DNA from: Lysobacter antibioticus HS124
GTDB taxonomy: Bacteria > Pseudomonadota > Gammaproteobacteria > Xanthomonadales > Xanthomonadaceae
Assembly: GCF_000336385.2 (NCBI RefSeq)
Contig: NZ_HG424471.1
Span: 1 to 52,925, forward strand
Direction: 5' to 3'
Length of the DNA: 52,925 nt
This document shows positions 34,429-42,648 of this stretch, piece after piece. Every line of letters begins with the position of its first letter. The stretch's first letter is position 1. The position numbers and the translations under genes were made by a program. The notes beneath the pieces were generated by a model that made no database searches, was not told the origin of the DNA, and saw only the letters and a list, made by a program, of their open reading frames with translations.

Positions 34429-37400
34429 ATGGATAAGTGCTTCAGCCGCCTTTCGGCGGCATTGTTGTTGGCTTTGGCTTCGGCTGGATCGGCCCACGCC
34501 CAAGTCGTCATCAGTCAGGTCTACGGCGGCGGCGGCAATTCCGGCGCCACGCTCAAGAGCGATTTCATCGAGCTGCACAACAACGGCAGCGACCCGGTCG
34601 ACCTGACCGGCTGGAGCGTGCAGTACGCCTCCAGCACCGGTTCGAACTGGTCGCGCACGCCGCTGACCGGCACCATCGCGCCGGGCGGCTATTACCTGAT
34701 CAAGCAGGCCGACGGCAGCGGCGGCACGGTCGCCCTGCCGACGCCGGACGCGATCGGCACCCTGGCGATGGCCGGCGGCGCCGGCAAGGTCGCCCTGGTC
34801 AATCACAACAACGCCCTCAGCGGCGCCTGCCCGCTCGGCAGCATCGACTTCGTCGGCTACGGCAGCGGCACCAACTGCGCCGAAGGCAGCCAGCCCACCG
34901 CCACGCTCAGCGCGATTCTCGCCGCGCTGCGCGCCGACAACGGCTGCACCGATACCGACGTCAACGGCGCCGATTTCGCCACCGCGCCGGCCGCGCCGCG
35001 CAACCGCGCCAGCGCCGCGTTCTCGTGCGGCGGCGCCAATCTGCCGGTATTGAGCATCGGCGACGTGCTGCGGCTGGAAAACGCCGGCGAGTTCGTGTTC
35101 ACCGTGACCCTGTCCGAACCGGCGCCGGCCGGCGGCGTCAGCGTGCGCTACGCCACCGCCGACGGCAGCGCGAGCGCCGCGGGCGACTACAACGTCGCCA
35201 ACGGCACCGTGACCTTCGCCGAAGGCCAGACCAGCGCCACCGTCGCCGTGCAGGTCAACGACGACAGCGACACCGAGGGCGACGAAACCTTCTTCGTCCG
35301 GTTGAGTTCGCCGACCGGCGCCCGCCTCGGCGACGGCGAAGCGATCGGCACCATCGTCAACGACGAAGTCGAGCTGACCGCGATCCACGCCATCCAGGGC
35401 AGCGGCCAGACCTCGCCGCTGGTCGGCCAGCGCGTCTACACCTCCGGCATCGTCACCGGCCGCAAGAGCAACGGTTTCTTCCTGCAAGCGCCGGACGACC
35501 AGATCGACGCCGACCCGGCCACCTCCGAAGCCGTGTTCGTGTTCACCGGCAGCCCGGTCCCGGCCGCGGCCGCCGTCGGCAACACCGTGCGCGCCAGCGG
35601 TCAGGTGATCGAATACATCCCGACCGCCGACCCGGGCCAGTTGCCGCTGACCGAACTCGGCAACGGCGTGCAGGTCGTGTTCGTGTCGCAGCCGGCGGTG
35701 ATGGGTCCCAACACCCTGCCGCAGGCGGTCGCGCTGAGCACCTCCCTGCCCTCGCCGGACGGCGGCCTGGACCAGCTCGAGCGCTTCGAGGGCATGCGGG
35801 TGGTCATCCCCAGCGCCACCGTGGTCTCGCCGACCCAGGGTTCGAAGAACGAAACCAACGCCACCGGCAGCGGCAACGGCATCTTCAACGTGGTCGTCAC
35901 CGGCGTGCCGCGTCCGTTCCGCGAACCGGGCATCCAGGCGCCGGACGCCGCGCCGGGCGGCGGCAGCATTCCGCCGATCCCGCGCTGGGACTTCAATCCG
36001 GAACTGATCACCGTCGACAGCGACGCGCTCGGCGGCACCGCCTTCAACCTGTCGACCGGCGCGGTCGTCACCGACCTCACCGGCCCGCTGGACTACGGCT
36101 TCCGCCGCTACACCATCCTGCGCGATCCGGCCGCCTTGTCGACCATCACCCAGGGCATGCAGCCGGTCGCCTCGCGCCTGCCGCTGCCGTGGGAATTCAC
36201 CATCGCCTCGTACAACGTCGAGCGCTTCTTCGACGCGGTCAACGACCCGGCGATCGGCGAACCGGTGCTGACCCCGGAGGCCTACGCGCGCCGCCTCGGC
36301 AAGGTCTCGCAGGGCATCTCCTACCTGCAGCAGCCCGACATCCTGGGCCTGATCGAAGTCGAGAACCTGACCGCGCTGCAAGACATCGCCGCGCGCGTCA
36401 ACGCCGATGCGGTCGCCGCCGGCCGCCCCGATCCGAAGTACGTCGCCTACCTGCAGGAAGGCAACGACATCGGCGGCATCGACGTCGGCTACCTGATCAA
36501 GACCGCCGACTTCGGCGGCCAGGCCCGGGTCGAGGTGCAGGCGGTGACCCAGGTCGGCAAGGACGCGACCTGGACCCAGCCCGACGGCAGCAGCGGCCAG
36601 CTCAACGACCGCCCGCCGCTGATGCTGCAGGCGACCGTGCACGGCGCCGACGGCCGCAGCTTCCCGGTCACGGTGATCCTGGTCCATCAGCGCTCGCTGA
36701 TCGACAGCGAACTCGACGACGCCGCCGGCCATCGCGTGCGCATGAAGCGCCAGGCCCAGGCCGAGTTCCTGGCCCGTTTCATCCAGGAACGCCAGCTCGC
36801 CAATCCGGCCGAACGCATCGTCACCCTCGGCGACTTCAACGCGTTCGAGTTCAACGACGGCCTGACCGACGTGATCAACACCGTCGCCGGCACGCCGACG
36901 CCCGACGACCAGACCGCGGTGCCGGGCGACGGCGCCGACCTGGTGGAACCGAACCTGGTCAAGCTGGGCGATCTGGAAACGCCGGATCAGCGCTACAGCT
37001 ACACCTTCGGCGGCAGCGCGCAGACCATCGACCACGTGCTCGCCAACCAGGCCCTGGTCGGCGCCGCGGCCGGGCTCAAGCTCGACCACGCCCGCATCAA
37101 TGCCGACTTCCCGGAGATCAACCGCAGCCTGGCCGATTCGCCCTCGCGCCTGTCCGACCACGACCCGGTCGTCGCCTACATCGACGCGCGCAGGCGCGCC
37201 GATCTGGCAGTGATCGCCTCGACCTCGACCGCCTCGGTGCGCGTCGGCCGTCCGGTGCAGTTCAGCGCGACGCTGAACAACGCCGGCCCGGAACAGGCGG
37301 ACTATCCTGGCATCGGCTTCGCCATCAACGCCGAACTGCCGGCGCTGAGCGTGGTCGCCCCGGCGGGCTGGAACTGCGACACCCCGCAGGTGAACGCCGG

Positions 37401-37989
37401 TTCGACCCACGTCGCCTGCAACCGCGATGCCCTGGCCAACGGCGAAGGCGCGACCTTCGCGCTGTCGGCGAACGCAACCGAAGCGATGATCGGCAAGACC
37501 ACCACCCTGGCGGTCGCCGCGCAGGCGCAATCGTTCGATCCGAACGACGGCAACGACCAGGCCCTGGTCAACGTGGAGACCACCGCGCGCGCCGACCTGG
37601 CGATCGACGTCGACGGCCCGCGCGTGTTGCGCGGCGGCCAGAACGGCGCGTTCTCGGTCGCCCTGCGCAATCGCGGCGGCGATGTCGCGGTGCTGCCGAG
37701 CGTGACCCTGTACGGCGATGCGCCGGCGGGCAACGTCTCCATCGCCGCGCCGGCCGGTTGGAACTGCACCGTCGCGCCGCAGCGCAGCGGCTTCGAAGCC
37801 ACTTGCGAAGGCGCGCGTCTGGCCGCCGGCGCGAGCCAACGCTTCGACTTCGCCATCGTCGCGCCGCGTCCGGGCCTGTTCGACCGCCGACTGCTGCTGA
37901 CCGGCCTGGCCGCGTCGGCGGTGGAAGATCCGAATCCGTTCAACGATTTCGACTTCCACCTCGTGCAGCTGACCGGTCGCTGGTGGTGA
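34429..37989 (+). CDS. Secreted ExeM/NucH family extracellular endonuclease
   Basis: A 1186-residue secreted nuclease. Signal peptide 1-24 (MDKCFSRL...SAHA); lamin-tail domain (about 25-200); one Calx-beta domain (about 205-313); an OB-like domain (about 318-570); an endonuclease/exonuclease/phosphatase domain (about 590-920) with N596 (SYNVE), E643 (LIEVEN), D685, H753 (LVHQRS), D802/N804 (LGDFN), D868/H869 (IDH) and D910/H911 (SDHDP); and two DUF11-like repeats. It should degrade extracellular DNA for nutrients or biofilm turnover. GGGGAG sits 4 nt before ATG 34429; an ATG at 34417 is the alternative. It lacks a C-terminal membrane anchor. A strong terminator follows. Confidence 0.92.
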   Translation: MDKCFSRLSAALLLALASAGSAHAQVVISQVYGGGGNSGATLKSDFIELHNNGSDPVDLTGWSVQYASSTGSNWSRTPLTGTIAPGGYYLIKQADGSGGTVALPTPDAIGTLAMAGGAGKVALVNHNNALSGACPLGSIDFVGYGSGTNCAEGSQPTATLSAILAALRADNGCTDTDVNGADFATAPAAPRNRASAAFSCGGANLPVLSIGDVLRLENAGEFVFTVTLSEPAPAGGVSVRYATADGSASAAGDYNVANGTVTFAEGQTSATVAVQVNDDSDTEGDETFFVRLSSPTGARLGDGEAIGTIVNDEVELTAIHAIQGSGQTSPLVGQRVYTSGIVTGRKSNGFFLQAPDDQIDADPATSEAVFVFTGSPVPAAAAVGNTVRASGQVIEYIPTADPGQLPLTELGNGVQVVFVSQPAVMGPNTLPQAVALSTSLPSPDGGLDQLERFEGMRVVIPSATVVSPTQGSKNETNATGSGNGIFNVVVTGVPRPFREPGIQAPDAAPGGGSIPPIPRWDFNPELITVDSDALGGTAFNLSTGAVVTDLTGPLDYGFRRYTILRDPAALSTITQGMQPVASRLPLPWEFTIASYNVERFFDAVNDPAIGEPVLTPEAYARRLGKVSQGISYLQQPDILGLIEVENLTALQDIAARVNADAVAAGRPDPKYVAYLQEGNDIGGIDVGYLIKTADFGGQARVEVQAVTQVGKDATWTQPDGSSGQLNDRPPLMLQATVHGADGRSFPVTVILVHQRSLIDSELDDAAGHRVRMKRQAQAEFLARFIQERQLANPAERIVTLGDFNAFEFNDGLTDVINTVAGTPTPDDQTAVPGDGADLVEPNLVKLGDLETPDQRYSYTFGGSAQTIDHVLANQALVGAAAGLKLDHARINADFPEINRSLADSPSRLSDHDPVVAYIDARRRADLAVIASTSTASVRVGRPVQFSATLNNAGPEQADYPGIGFAINAELPALSVVAPAGWNCDTPQVNAGSTHVACNRDALANGEGATFALSANATEAMIGKTTTLAVAAQAQSFDPNDGNDQALVNVETTARADLAIDVDGPRVLRGGQNGAFSVALRNRGGDVAVLPSVTLYGDAPAGNVSIAAPAGWNCTVAPQRSGFEATCEGARLAAGASQRFDFAIVAPRPGLFDRRLLLTGLAASAVEDPNPFNDFDFHLVQLTGRWW

Positions 37990-38000
37990 TCGGCCGCGGC

Positions 38001-38026
38001 GGAACCGGGCGTCCGCGCCCGGTTCC
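38001..38026 (+). terminator. 11-bp hairpin after the endonuclease gene
   Basis: GGAACCGGGCG/CGCCCGGTTCC, loop TCCG, 11 bases after the stop. It lacks a T run; the canonical terminator is 40 bases further. Confidence 0.55.
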
Positions 38027-38064
38027 GGCCGCGGCGAAAACCCGCCAACGCGGCATGCAAGATC

Positions 38065-38093
38065 AAAGCGCGGCTCCGGCCGCGCTTTTTTTT
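38065..38093 (+). terminator. Strong intrinsic terminator
   Basis: AAAGCGCGGC/GCCGCGCTTT, loop TCCG, running into eight T residues. The bases from here to 38282 hold no gene. Confidence 0.9.
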
Positions 38094-38269
38094 GCGCGAT
38101 GCCGGTCGCGCACCGGCCGGCGGCGGATCGAAACCCGACCGGCGGCGCGTTCGCGGCGTGCGGCAGCGCCCGAATCCATACCGCGCCGTCCTGACGTTAT
38201 TTGGCGTCTAGCGCGTTCCGGCGAAACTTGCATGCCGCACCGCGCAACGGCGCTTAACGCGCCTTTGGG

Positions 38270-38275
38270 TATCAT
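38270..38275 (+). promoter_or_regulatory. -10-like TATCAT before a leader ORF
   Basis: TATCAT lies 7 nt before the ATG of the 57-codon ORF at 38283. No strong -35 is visible. Confidence 0.4.
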
Positions 38276-38282
38276 CCGCGCC

Positions 38283-38456
38283 ATGACGCAGCGCCCGTCC
38301 AGCGGGCGCCGCGGCTTTAGCCCGGCCCGGAATTCCCGGCTTAATGCGCGGAATCCGGACCCAGCCAGTCTGAAGCTGACCAGCGCGCCCGGCACTGGAT
38401 CCGGGACCGGAACGATTCGGACCTCATCCCTTTTCCGTGAGGACCTTTCCCGATGA
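38283..38456 (+). CDS. 57-codon upstream ORF coupled to the E1 alpha gene
   Basis: ATG at 38283 opens a 57-codon frame rich in Ser, Arg and Thr whose stop overlaps the E1 alpha start (ATGA at 38453-38456). A TATCAT box ends 7 nt before it, so it could be the first ORF of a leaderless transcript. There is no run of a single regulatory amino acid, so it does not look like an attenuation peptide. It may be a coupling ORF that delivers ribosomes to the operon, or a chance frame. Confidence 0.35.
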   Translation: MTQRPSSGRRGFSPARNSRLNARNPDPASLKLTSAPGTGSGTGTIRTSSLFREDLSR

Positions 38457-39526
38457 CCGTCGCCGCGACGTTCGAAATCGAATACCTCCAATACCTCGGC
38501 GCCGACGGCAAGCCCGTCGCCGAGATTCCGGCCGCGTTCAAGGACGCCAACGTCCTGCTGCCGTTGTTCAAGCAGATGCTGTTCGTGCGGACCTTCGACA
38601 GCAAGGCCATCGCCTTGCAGCGCACCGGCAAGCTCGGCACCTACGCCGCCTGCCTGGGCCACGAAGCCACCCACGTCGGCATCGGCGCCTCGATGAAGCC
38701 CGACGACGTGTTCGCGCCCAGCTATCGCGAATACGGCGCGCAGTTCATGCGCGGCGTGCAGCCGCGCGAAGTGCTGATGTACTGGGGCGGCGACGAGCGC
38801 GGCAACGACTTCGCCGGTCCGCGCAAGGACTTCGCCTGGTCGGTGCCGATCTCCACCCAATGCCTGCACGCTGCCGGCGCCGCGCTGGCGTTCAAGCTGC
38901 GCAAGGAAAAGAATCTCGCGGTCGCCTGCTGCGGCGACGGCGGTTCGTCCAAGACCGACTTCTACGCCGCGCTGAATTCGGCCGGCGCCTACCAGCTGCC
39001 GCTGATCCTGTGCGTGATCAACAACGGTTGGGCGATCTCGGTGCCGCGCTCGGCCCAGACCGGCGCCAAGACCCTGGCCCAGAAGGGCCTGGCCGGCGGC
39101 CTGCATTGCCTGCAGGTCGACGGCAACGATCTGATCGCGGTGCTCGAAGGCATGCGCCGCGCGGCCGAGCTGGCGCGCAACGGCGGCGGCGGCAGCGTGA
39201 TCGAATTCATGACCTATCGCCTGCACGACCACACCACCGCCGACGATGCGCGCCGCTACCGCGACGAGGCCGAGGTCAAAGACGCCTGGACCCGCGACCC
39301 GGTGCCGCGCCTGCGGGCCTACCTCACCGCCCAGGGCGTGTGGAACGAAGAACTGGAAAAAGCCTGGGCCGAGGAATGCGCGGCCAAGGTCGACGTCGAA
39401 ATCAACGCCTATCTGGAAACGCCGGTGCAACCGGTCGAAGCCATGTTCGATTACCTCTACGCCGACATGCCGGCGGATCTGCAGGCGCAACGCGCCGAAG
39501 CGCTCGCCCAGGAGGGCCGCCGATGA
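38453..39526 (+). CDS. pdhA: 2-oxoacid dehydrogenase E1 component, alpha subunit (pyruvate/branched-chain type)
   Basis: Thiamine-diphosphate-dependent decarboxylase subunit of a 2-oxoacid dehydrogenase complex. The 357-residue protein has the TPP/Mg2+ motif from GDG (161-163) to NN (190-191), the LGTYAACLGHEATHVG block and HDHTTADDARRYR near the C-terminus, the phosphorylation-loop region of the alpha2beta2 class. Automatic annotation would call it pyruvate dehydrogenase; since iso-branched fatty acids dominate membranes in this family, the branched-chain oxoacid complex is at least as likely. GAGGA lies about 10 nt before ATG 38453. Operon order is E1 alpha, E1 beta, SH3 protein, E2, with no E3 present. 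Confidence 0.9.
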   Translation: MTVAATFEIEYLQYLGADGKPVAEIPAAFKDANVLLPLFKQMLFVRTFDSKAIALQRTGKLGTYAACLGHEATHVGIGASMKPDDVFAPSYREYGAQFMRGVQPREVLMYWGGDERGNDFAGPRKDFAWSVPISTQCLHAAGAALAFKLRKEKNLAVACCGDGGSSKTDFYAALNSAGAYQLPLILCVINNGWAISVPRSAQTGAKTLAQKGLAGGLHCLQVDGNDLIAVLEGMRRAAELARNGGGGSVIEFMTYRLHDHTTADDARRYRDEAEVKDAWTRDPVPRLRAYLTAQGVWNEELEKAWAEECAAKVDVEINAYLETPVQPVEAMFDYLYADMPADLQAQRAEALAQEGRR

Positions 39527-40554
39527 ACGCCGCCACCCAAGCCAAGATCGACACCGCGCAGCCGGTCGCCACCCCGGCGGCGATCACCTTGATCGAAGCC
39601 ATCACCCAGGCGCTGGCCTACGAGATGCGCCACGACGACACCGTGCTGGTGCTGGGCGAGGACGTCGGCGTCAACGGCGGCGTGTTCCGCGCCACCGCCG
39701 GCCTGCAGCAGCAGTTCGGCCCCGAGCGCGTGCTCGACACGCCGCTGGACGAAACCACCATCGCCGGCCTCACTGTCGGCCTGGCCGCGCAGGGCATGAA
39801 GCCGATCGCCGAAGCCCAGTTCGACGGCTTCGTCTATCCGATGCTCGACCACATCATCTGCCACGCCGCGCGTTTCCGTCACCGCACCCGCGGCCGTCTG
39901 AGCTGCCCGATGGTGCTGCGCGTGCCGTGGGGCGGCGGCATCCGCGCGCCGGAACACCACAGCGAAGCCAACGAAGCGCTGTTCACCAACGTGCCCGGCC
40001 TGCGCGTGGTGCTGCCGTCCTCGCCGGCGCGCGCCTACGGCCTGCTGCTGGCGGCGATCCGCGACCCGGACCCGGTGATCTTCATGGAGCCCAAGCGCAT
40101 CTATCGCCAGTATAAGGAAGTGGTCGCCGACGACGGCGAAGCGCTGCCGCTGGACGTGTGCTACGTGCTGCGCGACGGCAGCGACATCACCCTGGTCAGC
40201 TGGGGCGCGCAGGTCAAGGAAACCCTGGAAGCGGCCGACAAGCTGGCCGGCGAAGGCATCAGCGCCGAAGTCATCGACGTCGCCACGCTCAAGCCGCTGG
40301 ATTTCGCCACCATCGCCGAGTCGGTGGCCAAGACCGGCCGCTGCGTGATCGTGCACGAAGCGCCCAAGACCGCCGGCTTCGGCGCCGAGATCGCCGCGCG
40401 CCTGGCCGAGGAGTCGATGTACGACCTGCTGGCGCCGGTCGAGCGCGTCACCGGCTACGACACCCACATCCCGCTGTTCCGCCTGGAGATGAAGTACCTG
40501 CCCAGCGTCGACAAGATCGTCGCCGCGGCCAAGCGCGCGCTCGGCCACGGCTGA
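39523..40554 (+). CDS. 2-oxoacid dehydrogenase E1 component, beta subunit
   Basis: A 343-residue beta subunit that completes the E1 heterotetramer and the TPP site. Visible blocks are LGEDVGVNGGVFRATAGLQQQFG, DTPLDETTIAGLTVGLAAQGMKP, EAQFDGFVYPMLDHI, RVPWGGGIRAPEHHSEANEALF and the transketolase C-terminal domain (VLRDGSDITLVSWGAQVKETL, HEAPKTAGFGAEI). The ATG at 39523 overlaps the E1 alpha stop (ATGA) behind GGAGGG, so both subunits are made in a fixed ratio. Substrate class as for the alpha subunit. Confidence 0.93.
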   Translation: MNAATQAKIDTAQPVATPAAITLIEAITQALAYEMRHDDTVLVLGEDVGVNGGVFRATAGLQQQFGPERVLDTPLDETTIAGLTVGLAAQGMKPIAEAQFDGFVYPMLDHIICHAARFRHRTRGRLSCPMVLRVPWGGGIRAPEHHSEANEALFTNVPGLRVVLPSSPARAYGLLLAAIRDPDPVIFMEPKRIYRQYKEVVADDGEALPLDVCYVLRDGSDITLVSWGAQVKETLEAADKLAGEGISAEVIDVATLKPLDFATIAESVAKTGRCVIVHEAPKTAGFGAEIAARLAEESMYDLLAPVERVTGYDTHIPLFRLEMKYLPSVDKIVAAAKRALGHG

Positions 40555-40555
40555 C

Positions 40556-40921
40556 ATGCGCGCACTCGTCGTCGCCGGCTACCGCGCCCAGTACCACGAC
40601 CCGATCGCGTTCGAGCGCGGCGCGGTGGTGCGGCTCGGCGAACGCGACAGCGAGTGGCCGGCGTTCGTGTGGACCACGCTCGACGACGGCCGCGCCGGCT
40701 GGGCGCCGCTGGACTGGCTGCGCCCGCTCGACCCCGCTGTCGACGGTACGCTGCGCGCACAGGCGCTGCGCGACTACGACGCGCGCGAGCTCGACGTCGA
40801 GGCCGGCCAGCGGCTGCGCCTGATCGACGAGCTCGGCGGCTGGTGGTGGGCGCAACGCGAGGACGGCGCCCAAGGCTGGGTGCCGGCGCGCAACCTGGGA
40901 ACGATCGACGACGGCGCCTGA
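40556..40921 (+). CDS. Double SH3-like domain protein in the dehydrogenase operon
   Basis: A 121-residue cytoplasmic protein with no signal peptide. Residues 1-58 form a variant SH3-like domain (GYRAQYHDPIAFERGAVVRLGERD...GRAGWAPLDWL), and 67-115 a second with the classic eukaryotic-type signatures: ALRDYDARE (ALYDY motif), GGWWWAQRE (tandem Trp) and GWVPARNL (GxxPxxY-like). It starts 1 nt after the E1 beta stop and is followed by E2, so it is likely a partner or assembly factor of the complex. Its ligand might be the Pro/Ala-rich linker of E2. This role is inferred. Confidence 0.8.
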   Translation: MRALVVAGYRAQYHDPIAFERGAVVRLGERDSEWPAFVWTTLDDGRAGWAPLDWLRPLDPAVDGTLRAQALRDYDARELDVEAGQRLRLIDELGGWWWAQREDGAQGWVPARNLGTIDDGA

Positions 40922-40988
40922 CCGCGCCGATGCCAAGGACGACGCCGGCCCGACCGCGTCGCCAACTTACTCAAGAGACCAACGAGTT

Positions 40989-42350
40989 ATGAGCGATACC
41001 AAGACCTTCCTGCTTCCCGACCTCGGCGAAGGCCTGCCGGACGCGACCATCGTCGAATGGGCGGTCAAGGTCGGCGACACTGTCCGCCTCGACGACACCC
41101 TGGTGTCGATGGAGACCGCCAAGGCGGTGGTCGAAGTGCCCTCGCCGGTGTCCGGCAAGGTACTCAAGCTCGCCGGCGGCCCCGGCGACGTGATCGTCAC
41201 CGGCACCATGCTGGCCGAATTCCAGATCGACCCGAACCTGCCGCAGCGCGCCGACGGCCAAGACACGGGCCATCACCACGGCGGCGGTCATGCGCCGGCG
41301 CCTCAAGCGCAAACCGCGTCCGCCGAACCTGCCGTGCCGGCCAAGGCCGAAAGCGCCGATCGCGCCGACAGCGGTACCGTGGTCGGCGCCATGCAGTCCT
41401 CCGACGCGGTGCGCAGCGAGCAGGCGGTCGCGGTCGGCGGGGTCAAGGCGATGCCGGCGGTGCGCGCGCTGGCGCGCAAGCTCGGCGTCGACCTGAGCCG
41501 GGTCCGCGCCACCGGCGCCGACGGCACGGTCAGCATGGACGACGTCAAGCGCGCCAGCGCCGACGGCTCGGCCAAGATCGGTTCCGCGCCGGCCGCCGCC
41601 ATCGCGCCGCGCGCCGCCGCGGCCGCCGAAGCGCCGGTCGCCGCGCCCGCGCGCAGCACCCTGTCGCAATCGGGCCGGCCGATGCGCACCCAGCCGCCGG
41701 GCGTGGCCGCGACCGGCCAGCCCGAGCAGCTCAAGGGCGTGCGCCGCAACATGGCCCGGGTCATGGCCGACGCGCACAGCAAGGTCGTGCCGACCACCCT
41801 GGCCGACGACGCCGACATTCACGCCTGGGCGCCCGGCAACGACATCACCGGCCGCCTGGTGCGCGCGATCGTGACCGCATGCAAGGCGGTGCCGGCGCTC
41901 AACGCCTGGTTCGACGGCGACAAGCTCACCCGCACCCTGCACCCGCACGTGGACATCGGCATCGCCGTGGACACCGACGACGGCCTGTTCGTGCCGGCGC
42001 TGCGCAATGCCGACGTGCTGGACACGCGCGGCGTGCGCGAAGCGATCAACCGTCTGCGCGCGCAAGTCGAGGATCGCAGCATTCCGGCGTCCGAGCTCAG
42101 CGGCTACACCATCTCGCTGTCCAACTTCGGCATGTTCGCCGGTCGCTACGCCACGCCGGTGGTGGTGCCGCCGACCGTGGCCATCGTCGCCGCCGGCAAG
42201 GGCCGCCATCAGATGACTCCGGTGATGGGCGGCTTCGAGTCGCACAAGGTCATTCCGCTGTCGCTGACCTTCGACCACCGCGCCTGCACCGGCGGCGAGG
42301 CCGCGCGCTTCCTCAAGGCCATGATCGACGATCTGGCGCGGCCGAACTGA
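40989..42350 (+). CDS. 2-oxoacid dehydrogenase E2 component (dihydrolipoamide acyltransferase)
   Basis: A 453-residue acyltransferase core. One lipoyl domain (1-80) with the lipoylated K45 in METAKAVVEV; a flexible linker with GHHHGGGH (about 94-101) and Ala/Pro; a peripheral subunit-binding domain (about 152-190); a second Ala/Pro linker; and the catalytic domain (about 240-453). The active-site motif reads DHRACTGGEAARF, so the histidine is kept but the usual Asp of DHRxxDG is Thr. A TGG variant is known in some E2 families. The start ATG 40989 has only a weak ribosome site. A terminator follows at 42417. Confidence 0.93.
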   Translation: MSDTKTFLLPDLGEGLPDATIVEWAVKVGDTVRLDDTLVSMETAKAVVEVPSPVSGKVLKLAGGPGDVIVTGTMLAEFQIDPNLPQRADGQDTGHHHGGGHAPAPQAQTASAEPAVPAKAESADRADSGTVVGAMQSSDAVRSEQAVAVGGVKAMPAVRALARKLGVDLSRVRATGADGTVSMDDVKRASADGSAKIGSAPAAAIAPRAAAAAEAPVAAPARSTLSQSGRPMRTQPPGVAATGQPEQLKGVRRNMARVMADAHSKVVPTTLADDADIHAWAPGNDITGRLVRAIVTACKAVPALNAWFDGDKLTRTLHPHVDIGIAVDTDDGLFVPALRNADVLDTRGVREAINRLRAQVEDRSIPASELSGYTISLSNFGMFAGRYATPVVVPPTVAIVAAGKGRHQMTPVMGGFESHKVIPLSLTFDHRACTGGEAARFLKAMIDDLARPN

Positions 42351-42416
42351 GTCGCCGCAAGCGGTGCGCCACGGCGCGCCGTTTCGCATCGACCGGCGGA
42401 GTCAGCGCCGGCCTCG

Positions 42417-42446
42417 CGACGCCGCCCTCGGGGCGGCGTCGTTGTT
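42417..42446 (+). terminator. Intrinsic terminator after the E2 gene
   Basis: CGACGCCGCCC/GGGCGGCGTCG, 11 bp, loop TCG, followed by TTGTTT. The remaining bases to 42648 are AT-richer (42527-42560) and may hold the promoter of the peptidase gene. Confidence 0.75.
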
Positions 42447-42648
42447 TCGGGGCTCGGCAGCCGCGCGCGTCCGCCCTGGCCGCGACCGCGATCCCGATCA
42501 CGCTCGGCGTGTTCGCGGCATCCAGGAATAAAAAATTCCCTCAAATAACGGCAACGGAATCGCGCTAGCGTCGGCGCGCAATCCCGCTGCCGGCCGCCCG
42601 TGCGCCGGTTCCGCCTGTCCACCTCATCGTCCCTCGAGAGGTTTTCCG

